Positions 43,859-53,107 of a stretch of DNA of 64,000 nucleotides are shown piece after piece. A program made the translations under genes and the position numbers. Source of the stretch: Sporomusa acidovorans (GTDB lineage Bacteria; Bacillota; Negativicutes; Sporomusales; Sporomusaceae); NCBI RefSeq assembly GCF_002257695.2, contig NZ_CP155571.1; one strand, given 5' to 3'. The stretch's first letter is position 1. Every line of letters starts with the position of its first letter. The notes below the pieces were generated by a model that saw only the letters and a list, made by a program, of their open reading frames with translations, made no database searches and was not told the DNA's origin.

Positions 43859-45238
43859 ATGGCCAAAACGTTTGAAAAACTTGCGTACAATTCGTTAAAC
43901 GATTTTGTATATGGTAGTGCGCCCAATCCTGTTAAATGCAAAAATGGCATGGTTATCGGCGGCGGCGAGATTTATCCGGAGCTTAACTTTACCCTGCCGG
44001 CCATGGAAGTTACTGCAAGTAACATGCCGGAGATTAAAGAAATTTATTCGGAAATGATTAATGGAGTACTGAAACGGGCCAAAGAGTTGTATGCCCCCGG
44101 AATTGTAGTGGAGTTTGAAATGCTGCCGGAAATGACGCTTGTACCGGAATGGGGAATTGAGGTAAACAACCTGCTGCGTAATGCCATGTCTGAATATGAA
44201 GCCAAATATGGATTAAAGAGCGCGCTGCGCAGTACGCCCGGTGATGTGCGTGAATTTAAACGCCCGCCGGTAATGCGCAGTGGGGAAATCTTCAATAATC
44301 TGCTCAAAACGATCGAAGGCTCGGCCAAAGGCGGTGCGGATTTTATCGCGATTGAATCAACAGGCGGTAAAGAAATTCATGATGATGCGCTGGTAAACGC
44401 CGATTTAACCAAAGTAATTTTTGCCCTTGGCGTCATGGGTACCCGGGATATAAAATTCCTGTGGGAGCATATTGTCCAGATAGCCGGGGCAAACGGTGCA
44501 CAGGCGGCCGGGGATACGGCTTGCGGGTTTGCTAATACCGCTATGGTTTTGGCGCATAAAGGATTTATCCCCAATGTGTTTGCCGCCGTTGTCCGGGTAG
44601 CCAGTGTGGCCCGAACCCTGGCCGCTTATGAAGCCGGTGCGGTTGGCCCTAATAAGGACTGTGGCTATGAAGGCGTTTATTGTAAGGCCATTGCCGGTGT
44701 ACCCATTGCCATGGAAGGTAAATCGGCGGCCTGTGCCCATTTAAGCGCTGTCGGCAATATCGCCGCGGCAGTTGCCGACTTGTGGAGCAATGAATCCGTC
44801 GCGCCGGTGCGGCTGCTGTCCGATATAGCACCTGTCGTTTCAATCGAACAATTGATTTATGACTGCCGGCTGATGAATGTGGCCAAGCAAAAAGGCTATG
44901 GCATTACCTTTAGGGATTTTCTCGCTGATTCCGACTCTAAATTAGATCCGCAAGCCTATATACTGCGTCCGGATGTAGTTTTTGAACTTAGCAAAGAATT
45001 AATCAAAGCCAAAACACCTTTCTTAAAAACAAAAGCCGGTGCCAAGCTGGCTGTTGATGCGATTAGAAAAGCGGTTGACAATAAGGAAGTATTTATCGCC
45101 GAACGTGAGAAAAACTGGCTGGATATTATGGACGATCAGTTGGCGGCTATTCCTGATGATGAAGAAAAATTCTGGCATCAAATCAAAGGTGAGTTAGAGC
45201 TGGATAAATTTATCCCTGCCGAGTACGAGCTTGATTGA
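43859..45238 (+). CDS. mtaB: Methanol:corrinoid methyltransferase MtaB
   Basis: A 459-residue protein with zinc ligands Glu166 (AIESTGGKE), Cys222 (GDTACGFANTA) and Cys268 (GPNKDCGYE), at almost the same numbers as in Methanosarcina MtaB (164, 220, 269). The block AYEAGAVGPNKDCGYE is diagnostic. It cleaves the C-O bond of methanol and moves the methyl group to MtaC. With the methyl-THF methyltransferase that follows, this gives the bacterial, coenzyme M-free methanol route into the Wood-Ljungdahl pathway. Confidence 0.95.
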   Translation: MAKTFEKLAYNSLNDFVYGSAPNPVKCKNGMVIGGGEIYPELNFTLPAMEVTASNMPEIKEIYSEMINGVLKRAKELYAPGIVVEFEMLPEMTLVPEWGIEVNNLLRNAMSEYEAKYGLKSALRSTPGDVREFKRPPVMRSGEIFNNLLKTIEGSAKGGADFIAIESTGGKEIHDDALVNADLTKVIFALGVMGTRDIKFLWEHIVQIAGANGAQAAGDTACGFANTAMVLAHKGFIPNVFAAVVRVASVARTLAAYEAGAVGPNKDCGYEGVYCKAIAGVPIAMEGKSAACAHLSAVGNIAAAVADLWSNESVAPVRLLSDIAPVVSIEQLIYDCRLMNVAKQKGYGITFRDFLADSDSKLDPQAYILRPDVVFELSKELIKAKTPFLKTKAGAKLAVDAIRKAVDNKEVFIAEREKNWLDIMDDQLAAIPDDEEKFWHQIKGELELDKFIPAEYELD

Positions 45239-45294
45239 TTATTACTTAGTACGTAAACATCAGCAAAAACGTAGCAGAAAGGGGATAAGAAGTC

Positions 45295-46092
45295 ATGATA
45301 GTTGTTGGTGAGTTAATCAATTCCAGCCGTAAAGCCATTGCGGCGGCTATTGAGGATAAAGATGCCGCAGCGATTCAAAAAGTAGCCAAAGACCAGTTTG
45401 CAGCCGGAGCTCATTATATTGACGTTAATGCCGGTATTTTTGTCGGCAAGGAATCGGAATACCTTAACTGGCTGGTTAAAACGGTGCAGGAAGTTGTCGA
45501 TGCGCCCTGCTGTATTGATAGTCCTGACCCGAAATGTGTTGAACAGGCACTGAAAATTCACCGGGGAACGGCGATGGTTAACTCTATTTCGCTGGAAAGA
45601 GAACGTTATTACTCCTTGTTGCCGGTTATTGCCGGAACCGATCTTAAAGTTGTGGCTTTATGCATGAGTGATGACGGGATGCCAGAGACTACGGAAGCCA
45701 GACTCAAAATTGCCGATAAATTAATTAATAATCTGACAAAACAAAATATACCTTTGGATAATATTTATGTGGATGCGTTAGTTCAGCCGGTGGCTACCAG
45801 TGACTCTTTTGGCATTGAATTTTTGGATGCGATTCAGGTTATCACCGCCAATTATCCGGGTGTGCATACGATTTGCGGTTTATCCAATATTTCGTATGGA
45901 TTGCCAAACCGTAAATTTATGAATCAAATGTTTGCGGTGATGGGGATTGCCAAAGGGTTGGACGGTTTAATTATTAACCCGCTGGATAAGGCCATGATGG
46001 CCGGTATTGTCACGGCGGAAACATTGGCCGGACGGGATAATTTCTGTTGTAACTATCTTGAGGCTTATCGCCAAGGAGGTTTTTCCTGGTAG
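45295..46092 (+). CDS. Methylcorrinoid:tetrahydrofolate methyltransferase (MeTr/MtvA class)
   Basis: A 265-residue TIM-barrel, pterin-binding protein: IVVGELINSSRK, GAHYIDVNAG, CIDSPDP, NSISLE and CGLSNISYGLPNR are the family's motifs. It should move the methyl group from MtaC to tetrahydrofolate, giving methyl-THF for acetogenesis. In methanogens this place is held by the coenzyme M methyltransferase MtaA. AAAGGGGA lies before ATG 45295. Confidence 0.92.
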   Translation: MIVVGELINSSRKAIAAAIEDKDAAAIQKVAKDQFAAGAHYIDVNAGIFVGKESEYLNWLVKTVQEVVDAPCCIDSPDPKCVEQALKIHRGTAMVNSISLERERYYSLLPVIAGTDLKVVALCMSDDGMPETTEARLKIADKLINNLTKQNIPLDNIYVDALVQPVATSDSFGIEFLDAIQVITANYPGVHTICGLSNISYGLPNRKFMNQMFAVMGIAKGLDGLIINPLDKAMMAGIVTAETLAGRDNFCCNYLEAYRQGGFSW

Positions 46093-46196
46093 TTGTGGTG
46101 GGGAAGGGGTTGTCTCCAAACATGGGGATGGCCCCTTTATTTTAAAAACTAAAATTATTAAACTATCTGATTCCGCGGGACTAAGGAGGAGAAACT

Positions 46197-46787
46197 ATGC
46201 GCATTTTGCTCTTTGGCGGCTTTTTGGGAACAGGTAAAACGACTACCATTTTGCAAATTGCCAAATACCTAACCATTGTGCGCCATGAAACGGTGGTCAT
46301 TGTCGAGAACGAGATCGGGGCAGCGGGAATTGACGACCGGCTTTTTGCGAACAGTGGATTGCAGGTTAAAAAGTTATTCGGTGGGTGTGTGTGCTGCCAA
46401 ATTACCAGTGATTTGCTGCATGCTGTTGAGGAAATTCATGAAACGTTGAAGCCGGACTGGATTATGATTGAAATGACTGGTTTGGCCTATCCCTCCAAGA
46501 CAGCAAAGTCGCTTAGAAAATACAGCACAGTTTGTTCGGCCTTTAAAACAATAACGATTGTTGATCGCGGGCGGTGGTCAGAGCTGATGGCAACGCTGGG
46601 ACCGCTTGTTACTGGACAAGTGGAAGGAAGTGACCTCATTATTATTAACAAAGTGGACCTTGACGGTGAAGATGTACAAACCATCGAAAGAGATTTACGC
46701 CTATTGGGAGAACATATTAAGTGTGTGGCCACCAGCGCAGCCCAGGAATTGCCGCTTGCGGTGCTTGAGGAGGTCGTTTCCTTATGA
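46197..46787 (+). CDS. CobW/HypB-like P-loop GTPase
   Basis: A 196-residue G3E-family protein with Walker A GFLGTGKTT (9-16), a GGCVCCQI motif with Cys64, Cys66 and Cys67 (the CxCC metal site of COG0523 proteins), and NKVD for guanine binding. It lacks the usual C-terminal CobW domain, so it is shorter than typical. Located after the methyltransferase genes, it may insert zinc into MtaB or assist the corrinoid. AAGGAGGAG is its RBS; its stop overlaps the next start by four bases. Confidence 0.82.
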   Translation: MRILLFGGFLGTGKTTTILQIAKYLTIVRHETVVIVENEIGAAGIDDRLFANSGLQVKKLFGGCVCCQITSDLLHAVEEIHETLKPDWIMIEMTGLAYPSKTAKSLRKYSTVCSAFKTITIVDRGRWSELMATLGPLVTGQVEGSDLIIINKVDLDGEDVQTIERDLRLLGEHIKCVATSAAQELPLAVLEEVVSL

Positions 46788-47161
46788 GTAATGAGGCCAC
46801 GGTTTTTAGCAAACATTATCATGTTTCGTTTGTTAACCCACTGCACACGCGGGAAGTGGAAAATCTATTGCGGGAATTTATTGTAACAGTTGGGCACTCT
46901 TTCTCACAGGATAACGTTATTTTGGGACATATCAAACTGTTGGGCAGGTTATCGGAACTGGCGGTGGAGCATTTCCTTTTTCTATCGCTTACCCGGCTGG
47001 ATCAAGTGAACGTAATTCCCTCAAAGTGTTGGTCGCATGTAAACGGCATTACCTTAACCGGTTTAGATCTGGATATCAATGTACTGATTTTTGGACATAC
47101 GTTCAGTGAAATTGAAACCAAGGTGACGGAGTCATTAAACCAATTAGGGGATTATCGCTAA
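46784..47161 (+). CDS. Unknown protein coupled to the CobW-like GTPase
   Basis: A 125-residue protein that starts in the ATGA overlap with the GTPase gene, so the two are translationally coupled. It has His residues in KHYHVSF and NPLHTREV and an alpha/beta pattern, with no membrane segment. It could replace the C-terminal domain that the CobW-like protein lacks. I do not recognise the family. Function unknown. Confidence 0.7.
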   Translation: MSNEATVFSKHYHVSFVNPLHTREVENLLREFIVTVGHSFSQDNVILGHIKLLGRLSELAVEHFLFLSLTRLDQVNVIPSKCWSHVNGITLTGLDLDINVLIFGHTFSEIETKVTESLNQLGDYR

Positions 47162-47225
47162 GAAAAAGGGAATACAGACACAAAAAATCTGCTGTGCGAA
47201 AAGTACATTTAGGAGGAAGCAACGG

Positions 47226-47624
47226 ATGGGGTTTGGTGAAAAAATTCGGTATATCCGGAGCAGATTTTCTCTTACTACCAAACAATTGGCTACACTCTTA
47301 CATGTAAGTCAATCGTACATATCCCATGTCGAAAACAATCGCCGCAAGCTAAGCCGCGATAAGATCGTCATTTTGTCTCAAAAGCTTAACACGCCTGTAG
47401 AGTTTTTCCTGTATGATGACCCGCAAACGCTGGAAGAATTTGAATCCCGTGATAGCAGCGGGCAAAATCACGGTGATGAAGACTATCTGAATTATTCCGG
47501 TGTGGTGCAGCAAGCCGTAGCTGCTAATATTAGTCCCGAGGAGTTAGGGCAGGCTATAGAGTTTATCAAGGGATACAATAAAATTCATCAAAAACAGGGG
47601 GATCATAGATCCGGAATAGAATAA
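47226..47624 (+). CDS. XRE-family DNA-binding protein
   Basis: A 132-residue protein with an N-terminal helix-turn-helix of the Cro/C1 type (residues 6-60: TTKQLATLLHVSQSYISHVENNRR) written here in two short parts: TTKQLATLLHV and SQSYISHVENN. The C-terminal half has an acidic linker and a helical end. It closes the methanol operon region, 64 bases after the previous gene with AGGAGGAAG as RBS. It may be a local repressor. Confidence 0.85.
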   Translation: MGFGEKIRYIRSRFSLTTKQLATLLHVSQSYISHVENNRRKLSRDKIVILSQKLNTPVEFFLYDDPQTLEEFESRDSSGQNHGDEDYLNYSGVVQQAVAANISPEELGQAIEFIKGYNKIHQKQGDHRSGIE

Positions 47625-47639
47625 GCAGTACATGTGAAG

Positions 47640-47672
47640 AAGCCACACTGCCATTTCTGGTTGGGTGGCTTT
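47640..47672 (+). terminator. Probable terminator of the methanol operon
   Basis: AAGCCAC (47640-47646) pairs with GTGGCTT (47665-47671), followed by TTACTGTT. The T-run is short. Confidence 0.5.
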
Positions 47673-47807
47673 ACTGTTATAAATAGTATATGAAGGTATG
47701 AGGTAGAGTTATTCCCTTTTTTCGTACAATCCTTAGTAAGATGTGATGCCCCCTGGTTCTGGCAGGTGATTTTTGCTAGAATACAAAATAGGGATAATTG
47801 TATTCAA

Positions 47808-47853
47808 GACTTCCGCTTTTGCCAACACCCCGCCCGCCTGCAAAAATCTTTAG
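47808..47853. repeat. Partial copy of the palindromic element at 2361
   Basis: GACTTCCGCTTTT (47808-47820) is identical to 2416-2428 and is followed by CAACACCCCGCC and AAATCTTTA, as in the right half of copy 1 (TAACACCCTGCC, AAATCTTTA). The left half is not recognisable. It lies in a gene-free gap before the DUF1848 gene. Confidence 0.45.
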
Positions 47854-47885
47854 TACGTTGTATATAGATAGGAGGTTGCCGGAAA

Positions 47886-48824
47886 ATGATAATAAGCGCC
47901 AGCCGACGGACCGACATCCCTGCTTTTTATGCTGAGTGGTTTATGTATCGTCTGCAAGCAGGTGTTGTTTACGTCAGAAATCCGCGTAATCCCGGACAGA
48001 TTGCCAGTGTTGCCTTAAACCCGGCGGTCGTCGATTGTATTGTGTTCTGGACAAAAAATGCCCGACCGATGCTGAATAAACTGGATGTAATCGATAAAAT
48101 GGGCTATCCGTATTATTTTCAGTTTACCATAACACCCTATGATCAGCAGGTGGAAAAAAGGCTTCCGCCTAAAGCGGAAATCATAGAAACCTTCCAATAT
48201 TTAAGCGAAAAAATTGGCAAACAGCGCGTCATCTGGCGTTATGACCCTGTAATTGTTAGCCCGGAATTTTCTGTACAGTACCATCTGGAAGCTTTCGGCA
48301 ATCTGTGCGATCATCTTGGCGATTATACCGGTCAATGTATGATCAGTTTTATCGATGTGTATGCGAAAAACCGGCGAAACTTACGGGATATTATGGCCTG
48401 TGAAACAGAACCCCGGCATAAAAACAAAATTGCCGCCGGTTTTTCAGCGATTGCTCAAGCTCATAAGCTAAGCTTGGCGGCCTGCTCTGAGACCATGGAT
48501 TTTAGTGCTTATGGTATTGAACGGGCAGCCTGTATAGATAAAAGGCTGATTGAAAAGATAACCGACTCTTCTCTTGGCGGAAAAAAAGACCCCAACCAGC
48601 GTCCGGACTGTGGGTGCCTGGAAAGTATTGATATCGGGGCTTATGATTGTTGCCCTTACGGCTGTATCTACTGCTATGGTACAAAAAGTGAAGCCGCGGT
48701 GCAAAAAAACAGGCAGCTGCATAGCGTATATTCGCCCTTGTTAGTCGGTGTTCCGGCTGAAGAGGATCATGTCGGCAGCCGCGCATGCAAATCGTTAAAG
48801 AATATACAGTCGTCTCTGTTTTAA
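47886..48824 (+). CDS. DUF1848 family protein
   Basis: A 312-residue protein opening IISASRRTDIPAFY, typical of DUF1848, with VFWTKNARPM, FTITPYD and a C-terminal Cys cluster CGCLESIDIG / CCPYGCIYCYG. The cluster (CxxxCxxC in CCPYGCIYCYG) resembles a radical SAM motif placed at the end rather than the start. The function is unknown. GGGAGG lies before ATG 47886. It stands alone. Confidence 0.85.
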   Translation: MIISASRRTDIPAFYAEWFMYRLQAGVVYVRNPRNPGQIASVALNPAVVDCIVFWTKNARPMLNKLDVIDKMGYPYYFQFTITPYDQQVEKRLPPKAEIIETFQYLSEKIGKQRVIWRYDPVIVSPEFSVQYHLEAFGNLCDHLGDYTGQCMISFIDVYAKNRRNLRDIMACETEPRHKNKIAAGFSAIAQAHKLSLAACSETMDFSAYGIERAACIDKRLIEKITDSSLGGKKDPNQRPDCGCLESIDIGAYDCCPYGCIYCYGTKSEAAVQKNRQLHSVYSPLLVGVPAEEDHVGSRACKSLKNIQSSLF

Positions 48825-48917
48825 CAATAGACTGGTAACGCTAGGCAGAAACGAATATAATTGTAAACAACAGAGCAATCGTTATTTTGGCATACTTATA
48901 GCAAGTAGGTGAGAGAC

Positions 48918-50657
48918 ATGGCACAAGGATTAGTTGCCGACCTCGTATTGATGAATGGCATCGTCTATACTGCCGATACCCAGGATACCCTCTGTCAGGC
49001 AATTGCTATTCAAAAAGAAAAAATAGCCTTTGTGGGCAGTGACGAACAAATTGACGAGTTTATCGGCCCAGGTACGAAAACCATTGACCTGCAAGGGCAG
49101 ATGGTTATTCCAGGTATGATTGACACGCATATTCATCCACCGGGAATTGCCTTGTCAGAACTTTATGAGGTACAACTTTTCGGCATTAACAGCCTGGAAG
49201 GCTATCTTGCTGCGGTAAAGAACTTTATTAATGAGCACCCGGGAACGAAAGCGGTTTTTGGTCAAGGCTGGCTATGGAGTGCTTTTTCGGGGGAAGAGGT
49301 GAACAAAGGGCCGCGCAAAGAGTATCTGGATGAGATTGCACCGGATATTCCTGTCATATTGCGGGCTATGGACGGACATAGCTGGTGGGTAAATTCCAAG
49401 GCATTGGCTGTGAGTGGCATAACCCGGAGTACGCAGGCGCCAGAGGGCGGGATAATTGAAAAAAACACTACAACCGGTGAATTGTGGGGAACGGTGAAGG
49501 AGAACGCCATCTCCCTGGTTATGCAGCCGGAATACTCATTGGAACAATATGTCGAAGCTTTACGTGCGTTTCAAAGTAAAATGCATAGCTTAGGTATTAC
49601 CGGTGCTCTTTGCATCATGGGGCGGTTTATGAAAATGATTTTGCAGGCATGGCAGCTGATTACAAGACAAGGAGATTTAGCACTGCATATGCAAGGGGCA
49701 GTAATGGTTGATAAGCAGGAGGATGTGTTCAGCCAGTTGACGGCGATTGACAGGCTTAAACAAGAATTTGATTCTCCTTGTTTCCGAATCAAGACAGCCA
49801 AGTTTTTTGCTGACGGGGTTGTGGAGGGCGGAACCGCTTATTTGTTAAATCCTTACACGTTGGAAACAGGTAGGGCCCCCGAGTTTTGTGGCGAATTTTT
49901 ATGGGATAAGGAGAAGCTGGCTCAGGCCTTTGCGTTAGCCAACCAACATGGTTTGCAGATTCACGTTCACTCCATCGGCGATGCCGCGACGCGGCGGGTT
50001 TTGGACGCTCTGGAAGACGCCCGGCAAGTAACTCCGCCCGGCGACTACCGCAATACCATTACGCATCTGCAGCTAGTAAACCCAACGGATATAAGCCGCT
50101 TTAAGTCGCTCCGGGTGATTGCCAGTGTTCAGCCTTATTGGCACTTTAAGGGTCCAAACTGGTGGCAGAGTGTGGATTACCGGATTTTGGGGGAGCGGGC
50201 AAAGGTTGAGTATCCGTTACGGTCTTTTGTTGATCAGGGAGTTACCATTATTTCTTCGTCTGATTACCCAATTACGCCTGAGCCCAATCCGCTCTTTGCC
50301 ATTGAAGCGGGCGTTACCCGCAATATTTACAATGGTCCTGTTTTTGGGGTAGAGGATATAACCGACATGGATGATGAACGGTATTTGCTCAATAAGAGCG
50401 AACGGGTTTCTGTAAAAGAAATGATCAAGAGCTTTACCATTAACGGTGCCTATGCTTTATTTTGCGAAAAAGACATAGGTTCGATCGAGGTTGGCAAGCA
50501 GGCTGATCTTGTGGTGCTTAGTCAAAACCTGCTGGCAATTAACCCTGTCGCGATTGATGCGGTGAAAGTAAATATGACTTTTTTTGCCGGCAGGCTGGTA
50601 TTTAAGAGGGAGGAGTCACAGGGGGAAAAGCCTTATTTAAATCGAACCAGAATATAA
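48918..50657 (+). CDS. Amidohydrolase, YtcJ-like
   Basis: I take ATG 48918, five bases after AGGTGAG; GTG 48909 is within the RBS. The 579-residue metal-dependent hydrolase has IDTHIHPP (HxH metal site), FFADGVVEGG, IHVHSIGDAA and SSDYPITPEPNP (metal Asp). Such proteins hydrolyse amide bonds of varied compounds; this substrate is unknown. Its last 56 bases overlap the end of the convergent histidine kinase gene. Confidence 0.88.
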   Translation: MAQGLVADLVLMNGIVYTADTQDTLCQAIAIQKEKIAFVGSDEQIDEFIGPGTKTIDLQGQMVIPGMIDTHIHPPGIALSELYEVQLFGINSLEGYLAAVKNFINEHPGTKAVFGQGWLWSAFSGEEVNKGPRKEYLDEIAPDIPVILRAMDGHSWWVNSKALAVSGITRSTQAPEGGIIEKNTTTGELWGTVKENAISLVMQPEYSLEQYVEALRAFQSKMHSLGITGALCIMGRFMKMILQAWQLITRQGDLALHMQGAVMVDKQEDVFSQLTAIDRLKQEFDSPCFRIKTAKFFADGVVEGGTAYLLNPYTLETGRAPEFCGEFLWDKEKLAQAFALANQHGLQIHVHSIGDAATRRVLDALEDARQVTPPGDYRNTITHLQLVNPTDISRFKSLRVIASVQPYWHFKGPNWWQSVDYRILGERAKVEYPLRSFVDQGVTIISSSDYPITPEPNPLFAIEAGVTRNIYNGPVFGVEDITDMDDERYLLNKSERVSVKEMIKSFTINGAYALFCEKDIGSIEVGKQADLVVLSQNLLAINPVAIDAVKVNMTFFAGRLVFKREESQGEKPYLNRTRI

Positions 50658-52131
50658 CACCGTCTGCCGTATTTCTTACTCCATACCCGTTGCCGTGCTG
50701 TTCCTGGATGGCACGTACAATCGATAAACCTAGCCCGTAGCCGCCGTTTTCCCGGGTGCGGGCTTCATCTGTTTTGTAGAAACTGGTCCATATTTTTTCC
50801 AAGCTGTCTTCCGGGATCGGCTGGCCGGTATTATAAATAAAAAAACGGATTAATTTGCCTGTGTCTTCCAGCCAAATTTTGATGTGTTTTGATCCTTTGA
50901 CATAGTTCAGGGCATTGGTAAAAAGATTAAGCAAAACCTGTTCAATGCGGCGAGGATCACCGTTCACCCATTGGCTGGCAGGCAGATTTATTTCCAGGGA
51001 AATAAGTTTTTCATCAAGCACAGACAAATACTTCTTTTTTATATCCCTAAGCAACAGACAAAAGTCAAAATCAGTTCGGCTTAAAGCAAACAAGCCGGAT
51101 TCTAATTGAGAAAGATTAAGCAGGTCCTTGACCAGTTTATCCATCTTTTCCGCTTCGTCAATAATCACTGAGCAGTAGAAGTCTTTACTTTCTTTGTCCT
51201 GGACCACATTTTCTTTCAGCCCTTCGGCATAGCCCAATATAAGCGACAGCGGTGTTTTTAGCTCATGCGAGACATTGGATACAAAGCTTTTGCGCATCTT
51301 ATCCAAGGCCCGTTCTTTTTCGACATCGGCCAAGAGTTGCTGGTTTTTTTGATTGAGGGCAGAGATGGCGGTGTCCAGCTGGTCGGATAAGTGGTTGATG
51401 CTGTTGCCCAGTTCACCCAGCTCATCGTCCCGGTTTACTTTGCATTTTTGCGAAAAATCAAGTTTAGCCATGCTTTGGGCAATTTGTTTAAGCTCCAGAA
51501 TCGGTTGGGTAAATCTTTTGGAAAAAAAGAAGGCGCCCACGCAGCCGGCCAATAAGGTGAGCAGGCCTGTTAAAGACATAAACTGGGCGGCCGCAACCGC
51601 GCTTTCCGCTATCGGTGCCAGCGGCTGCCGGATAATAAGCACATCGCCGCTTTGCAGCTGCCGTTTTAAAACCATAAAATCAATTCGCAGCATCTGGTCA
51701 AGCTGCATCTCAACGACAGTCCGGCTATCGATTATTTGGCTGCTTTTAATTAATTGCAGTGAATTGGGGGGAATGCGGAATTGACTGGGAGGGGACGGGG
51801 TTGGGGTGACATCAGGCAAGGGCTCGGGAGACTCAATTTGTTTTTTATTCAAAATATGGCTGATGGAGCTGTATTTAATATTTCCTTCCGGGGTGAAAAT
51901 GCTAATGTGGGCGCCAAGGGTATTGGCAGCCCGCTCCAATTCCAGAGACAATTCTTCCGGCTCTCCCCGGTACTTTTGGTCAATGCTGCGACTGGTAGTG
52001 ATAAGAAGATCCTGTTTTTGCCAAACATAAAATTTTTTCAGGCCAAGTCCCAGGGAGGCCAGTGATATTAATACGAAGAATAGTACCAGACCGCTGAGAA
52101 TAAGAAAAAGTTTGGTGCGAACGGATGTCAT
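50602..52131 (-). CDS. Membrane sensor histidine kinase with HAMP domain
   Basis: A 509-residue kinase: first membrane helix at about 8-30, extracytoplasmic sensor with a proline-rich stretch (LPDVTPTPSPPSQ), second helix at about 185-205, HAMP, HisKA with phospho-His in NVSHELKTPL, and an ATP-binding domain with NALNYV and GGYGLGLSI. It follows its response regulator with a four-base overlap. The 3' ends of this gene and the amidohydrolase overlap. It is divergent from the second tolC-macA-macB operon and probably controls it. Confidence 0.92.
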   Translation of the reverse strand: MTSVRTKLFLILSGLVLFFVLISLASLGLGLKKFYVWQKQDLLITTSRSIDQKYRGEPEELSLELERAANTLGAHISIFTPEGNIKYSSISHILNKKQIESPEPLPDVTPTPSPPSQFRIPPNSLQLIKSSQIIDSRTVVEMQLDQMLRIDFMVLKRQLQSGDVLIIRQPLAPIAESAVAAAQFMSLTGLLTLLAGCVGAFFFSKRFTQPILELKQIAQSMAKLDFSQKCKVNRDDELGELGNSINHLSDQLDTAISALNQKNQQLLADVEKERALDKMRKSFVSNVSHELKTPLSLILGYAEGLKENVVQDKESKDFYCSVIIDEAEKMDKLVKDLLNLSQLESGLFALSRTDFDFCLLLRDIKKKYLSVLDEKLISLEINLPASQWVNGDPRRIEQVLLNLFTNALNYVKGSKHIKIWLEDTGKLIRFFIYNTGQPIPEDSLEKIWTSFYKTDEARTRENGGYGLGLSIVRAIQEQHGNGYGVRNTADGVIFWFDLNKAFPPVTPPS

Positions 52132-52799
52132 TTCGCTGCCTCGAAGCGATACCCGTAGCCTCTAATGGTTTGAATCAAATCACTTTTAGGGCCAAGCTTG
52201 GTTCGAAGCCGGTTAATATGGGTATCGACGGTACGTAACTCACCCAGATAGTCATAGGTCCATACATGGTCGAGAATTTGCTGGCGGCTCAGCGCATTTC
52301 CCGTATTTTCGGCCAAATAAGTTAGCAGTTCATATTCTTTGGGGCTCAAATCCAACAGTTGCCGGTCAAGAAATACTTGACGGGCGGCTGCATCAATCAC
52401 TAGGCCGCCATCTAAGGCGGTTTTGCTTTTTTCCTGCTCAATTCGCCGGAATAGGGCATTTACGCGGGCGGTTAAGACCTTGGGACTGAAGGGTTTGACA
52501 ATATATTCGTCGGCACCAATGTCAAAAGCGAAAAGCTGGTCCGCTTCTTCGCCTTTGGCGGTCAGCATGATAATTGGGATGGTTGAATTTTTCCGGATTT
52601 CACGGCATACTGTCCAACCGTCATGTTCCGGGATCATAATATCAAGAATGACAAGATCTATCTTTTCCCTGGAGAAAAGCGAAAGGGCCTCCTGGCCATT
52701 CGCAGCTTCCAGTATAAAGTAACCTTCGCGCGAAAGAAAATCGGCAACCAGCTTTCTCATGCGCAGCTCATCGTCCACTAGTAAGACGGTTTTAGCCAT
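52128..52799 (-). CDS. OmpR-family response regulator 2
   Basis: A 223-residue protein with a receiver domain (LVDDE, phospho-Asp in LDIMIP, IVKPFSP) and a winged-helix domain (SPKEYELLTYL, TVDTHINRLR, TIRGYGYRFE). AAGGAGGTCACC precedes the start on the minus strand. The direct GTAACA repeats at 53007-53023, in front of the divergent tolC, are a likely target. Confidence 0.93.
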   Translation of the reverse strand: MAKTVLLVDDELRMRKLVADFLSREGYFILEAANGQEALSLFSREKIDLVILDIMIPEHDGWTVCREIRKNSTIPIIMLTAKGEEADQLFAFDIGADEYIVKPFSPKVLTARVNALFRRIEQEKSKTALDGGLVIDAAARQVFLDRQLLDLSPKEYELLTYLAENTGNALSRQQILDHVWTYDYLGELRTVDTHINRLRTKLGPKSDLIQTIRGYGYRFEAAK

Positions 52800-53107
52800 A
52801 AGGTGACCTCCTTTGCGGCTTTTTGGATGCAGACCTGAAAAATGGCGTATTTTGTATCCTTATTCATTATTGTAATATGAATCCCTCAGAATGAAAAGAA
52901 GCGGGTCCAACGCATCTGTTGCAGGAGTTTACTATTTGAGCGGTTATTACGATAGAAATATCAGAAGAATTATCAAAGCCAAGAAAGCAATTTTACGGTG
53001 GTTTTTGTAACAATTTAGTAACATTGGTATGGTATTATATATACATATTTTCCCTAACGTGGTTAACAAAGTGGCAAACCGCTGGAGTATGATAAGGAGG
53101 ACTGGAA
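52800..53107. other. Divergent control region between regulator and pump operon
   Basis: No gene is visible. The plus-strand promoter with repeats is listed separately. No clear minus-strand promoter was found for the regulator gene. Confidence 0.5.
53007..53038 (+). promoter_or_regulatory. Pump-operon promoter with 11-bp direct repeats
   Basis: GTAACAATTTA and GTAACATTGGT follow head to tail at 53007 and 53018, the 11-bp period of OmpR/PhoB-type sites. TGGTATTAT (53030-53038) is an extended -10 box, so the repeats cover the -35 position, as in promoters where the regulator replaces a weak -35. Confidence 0.55.
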
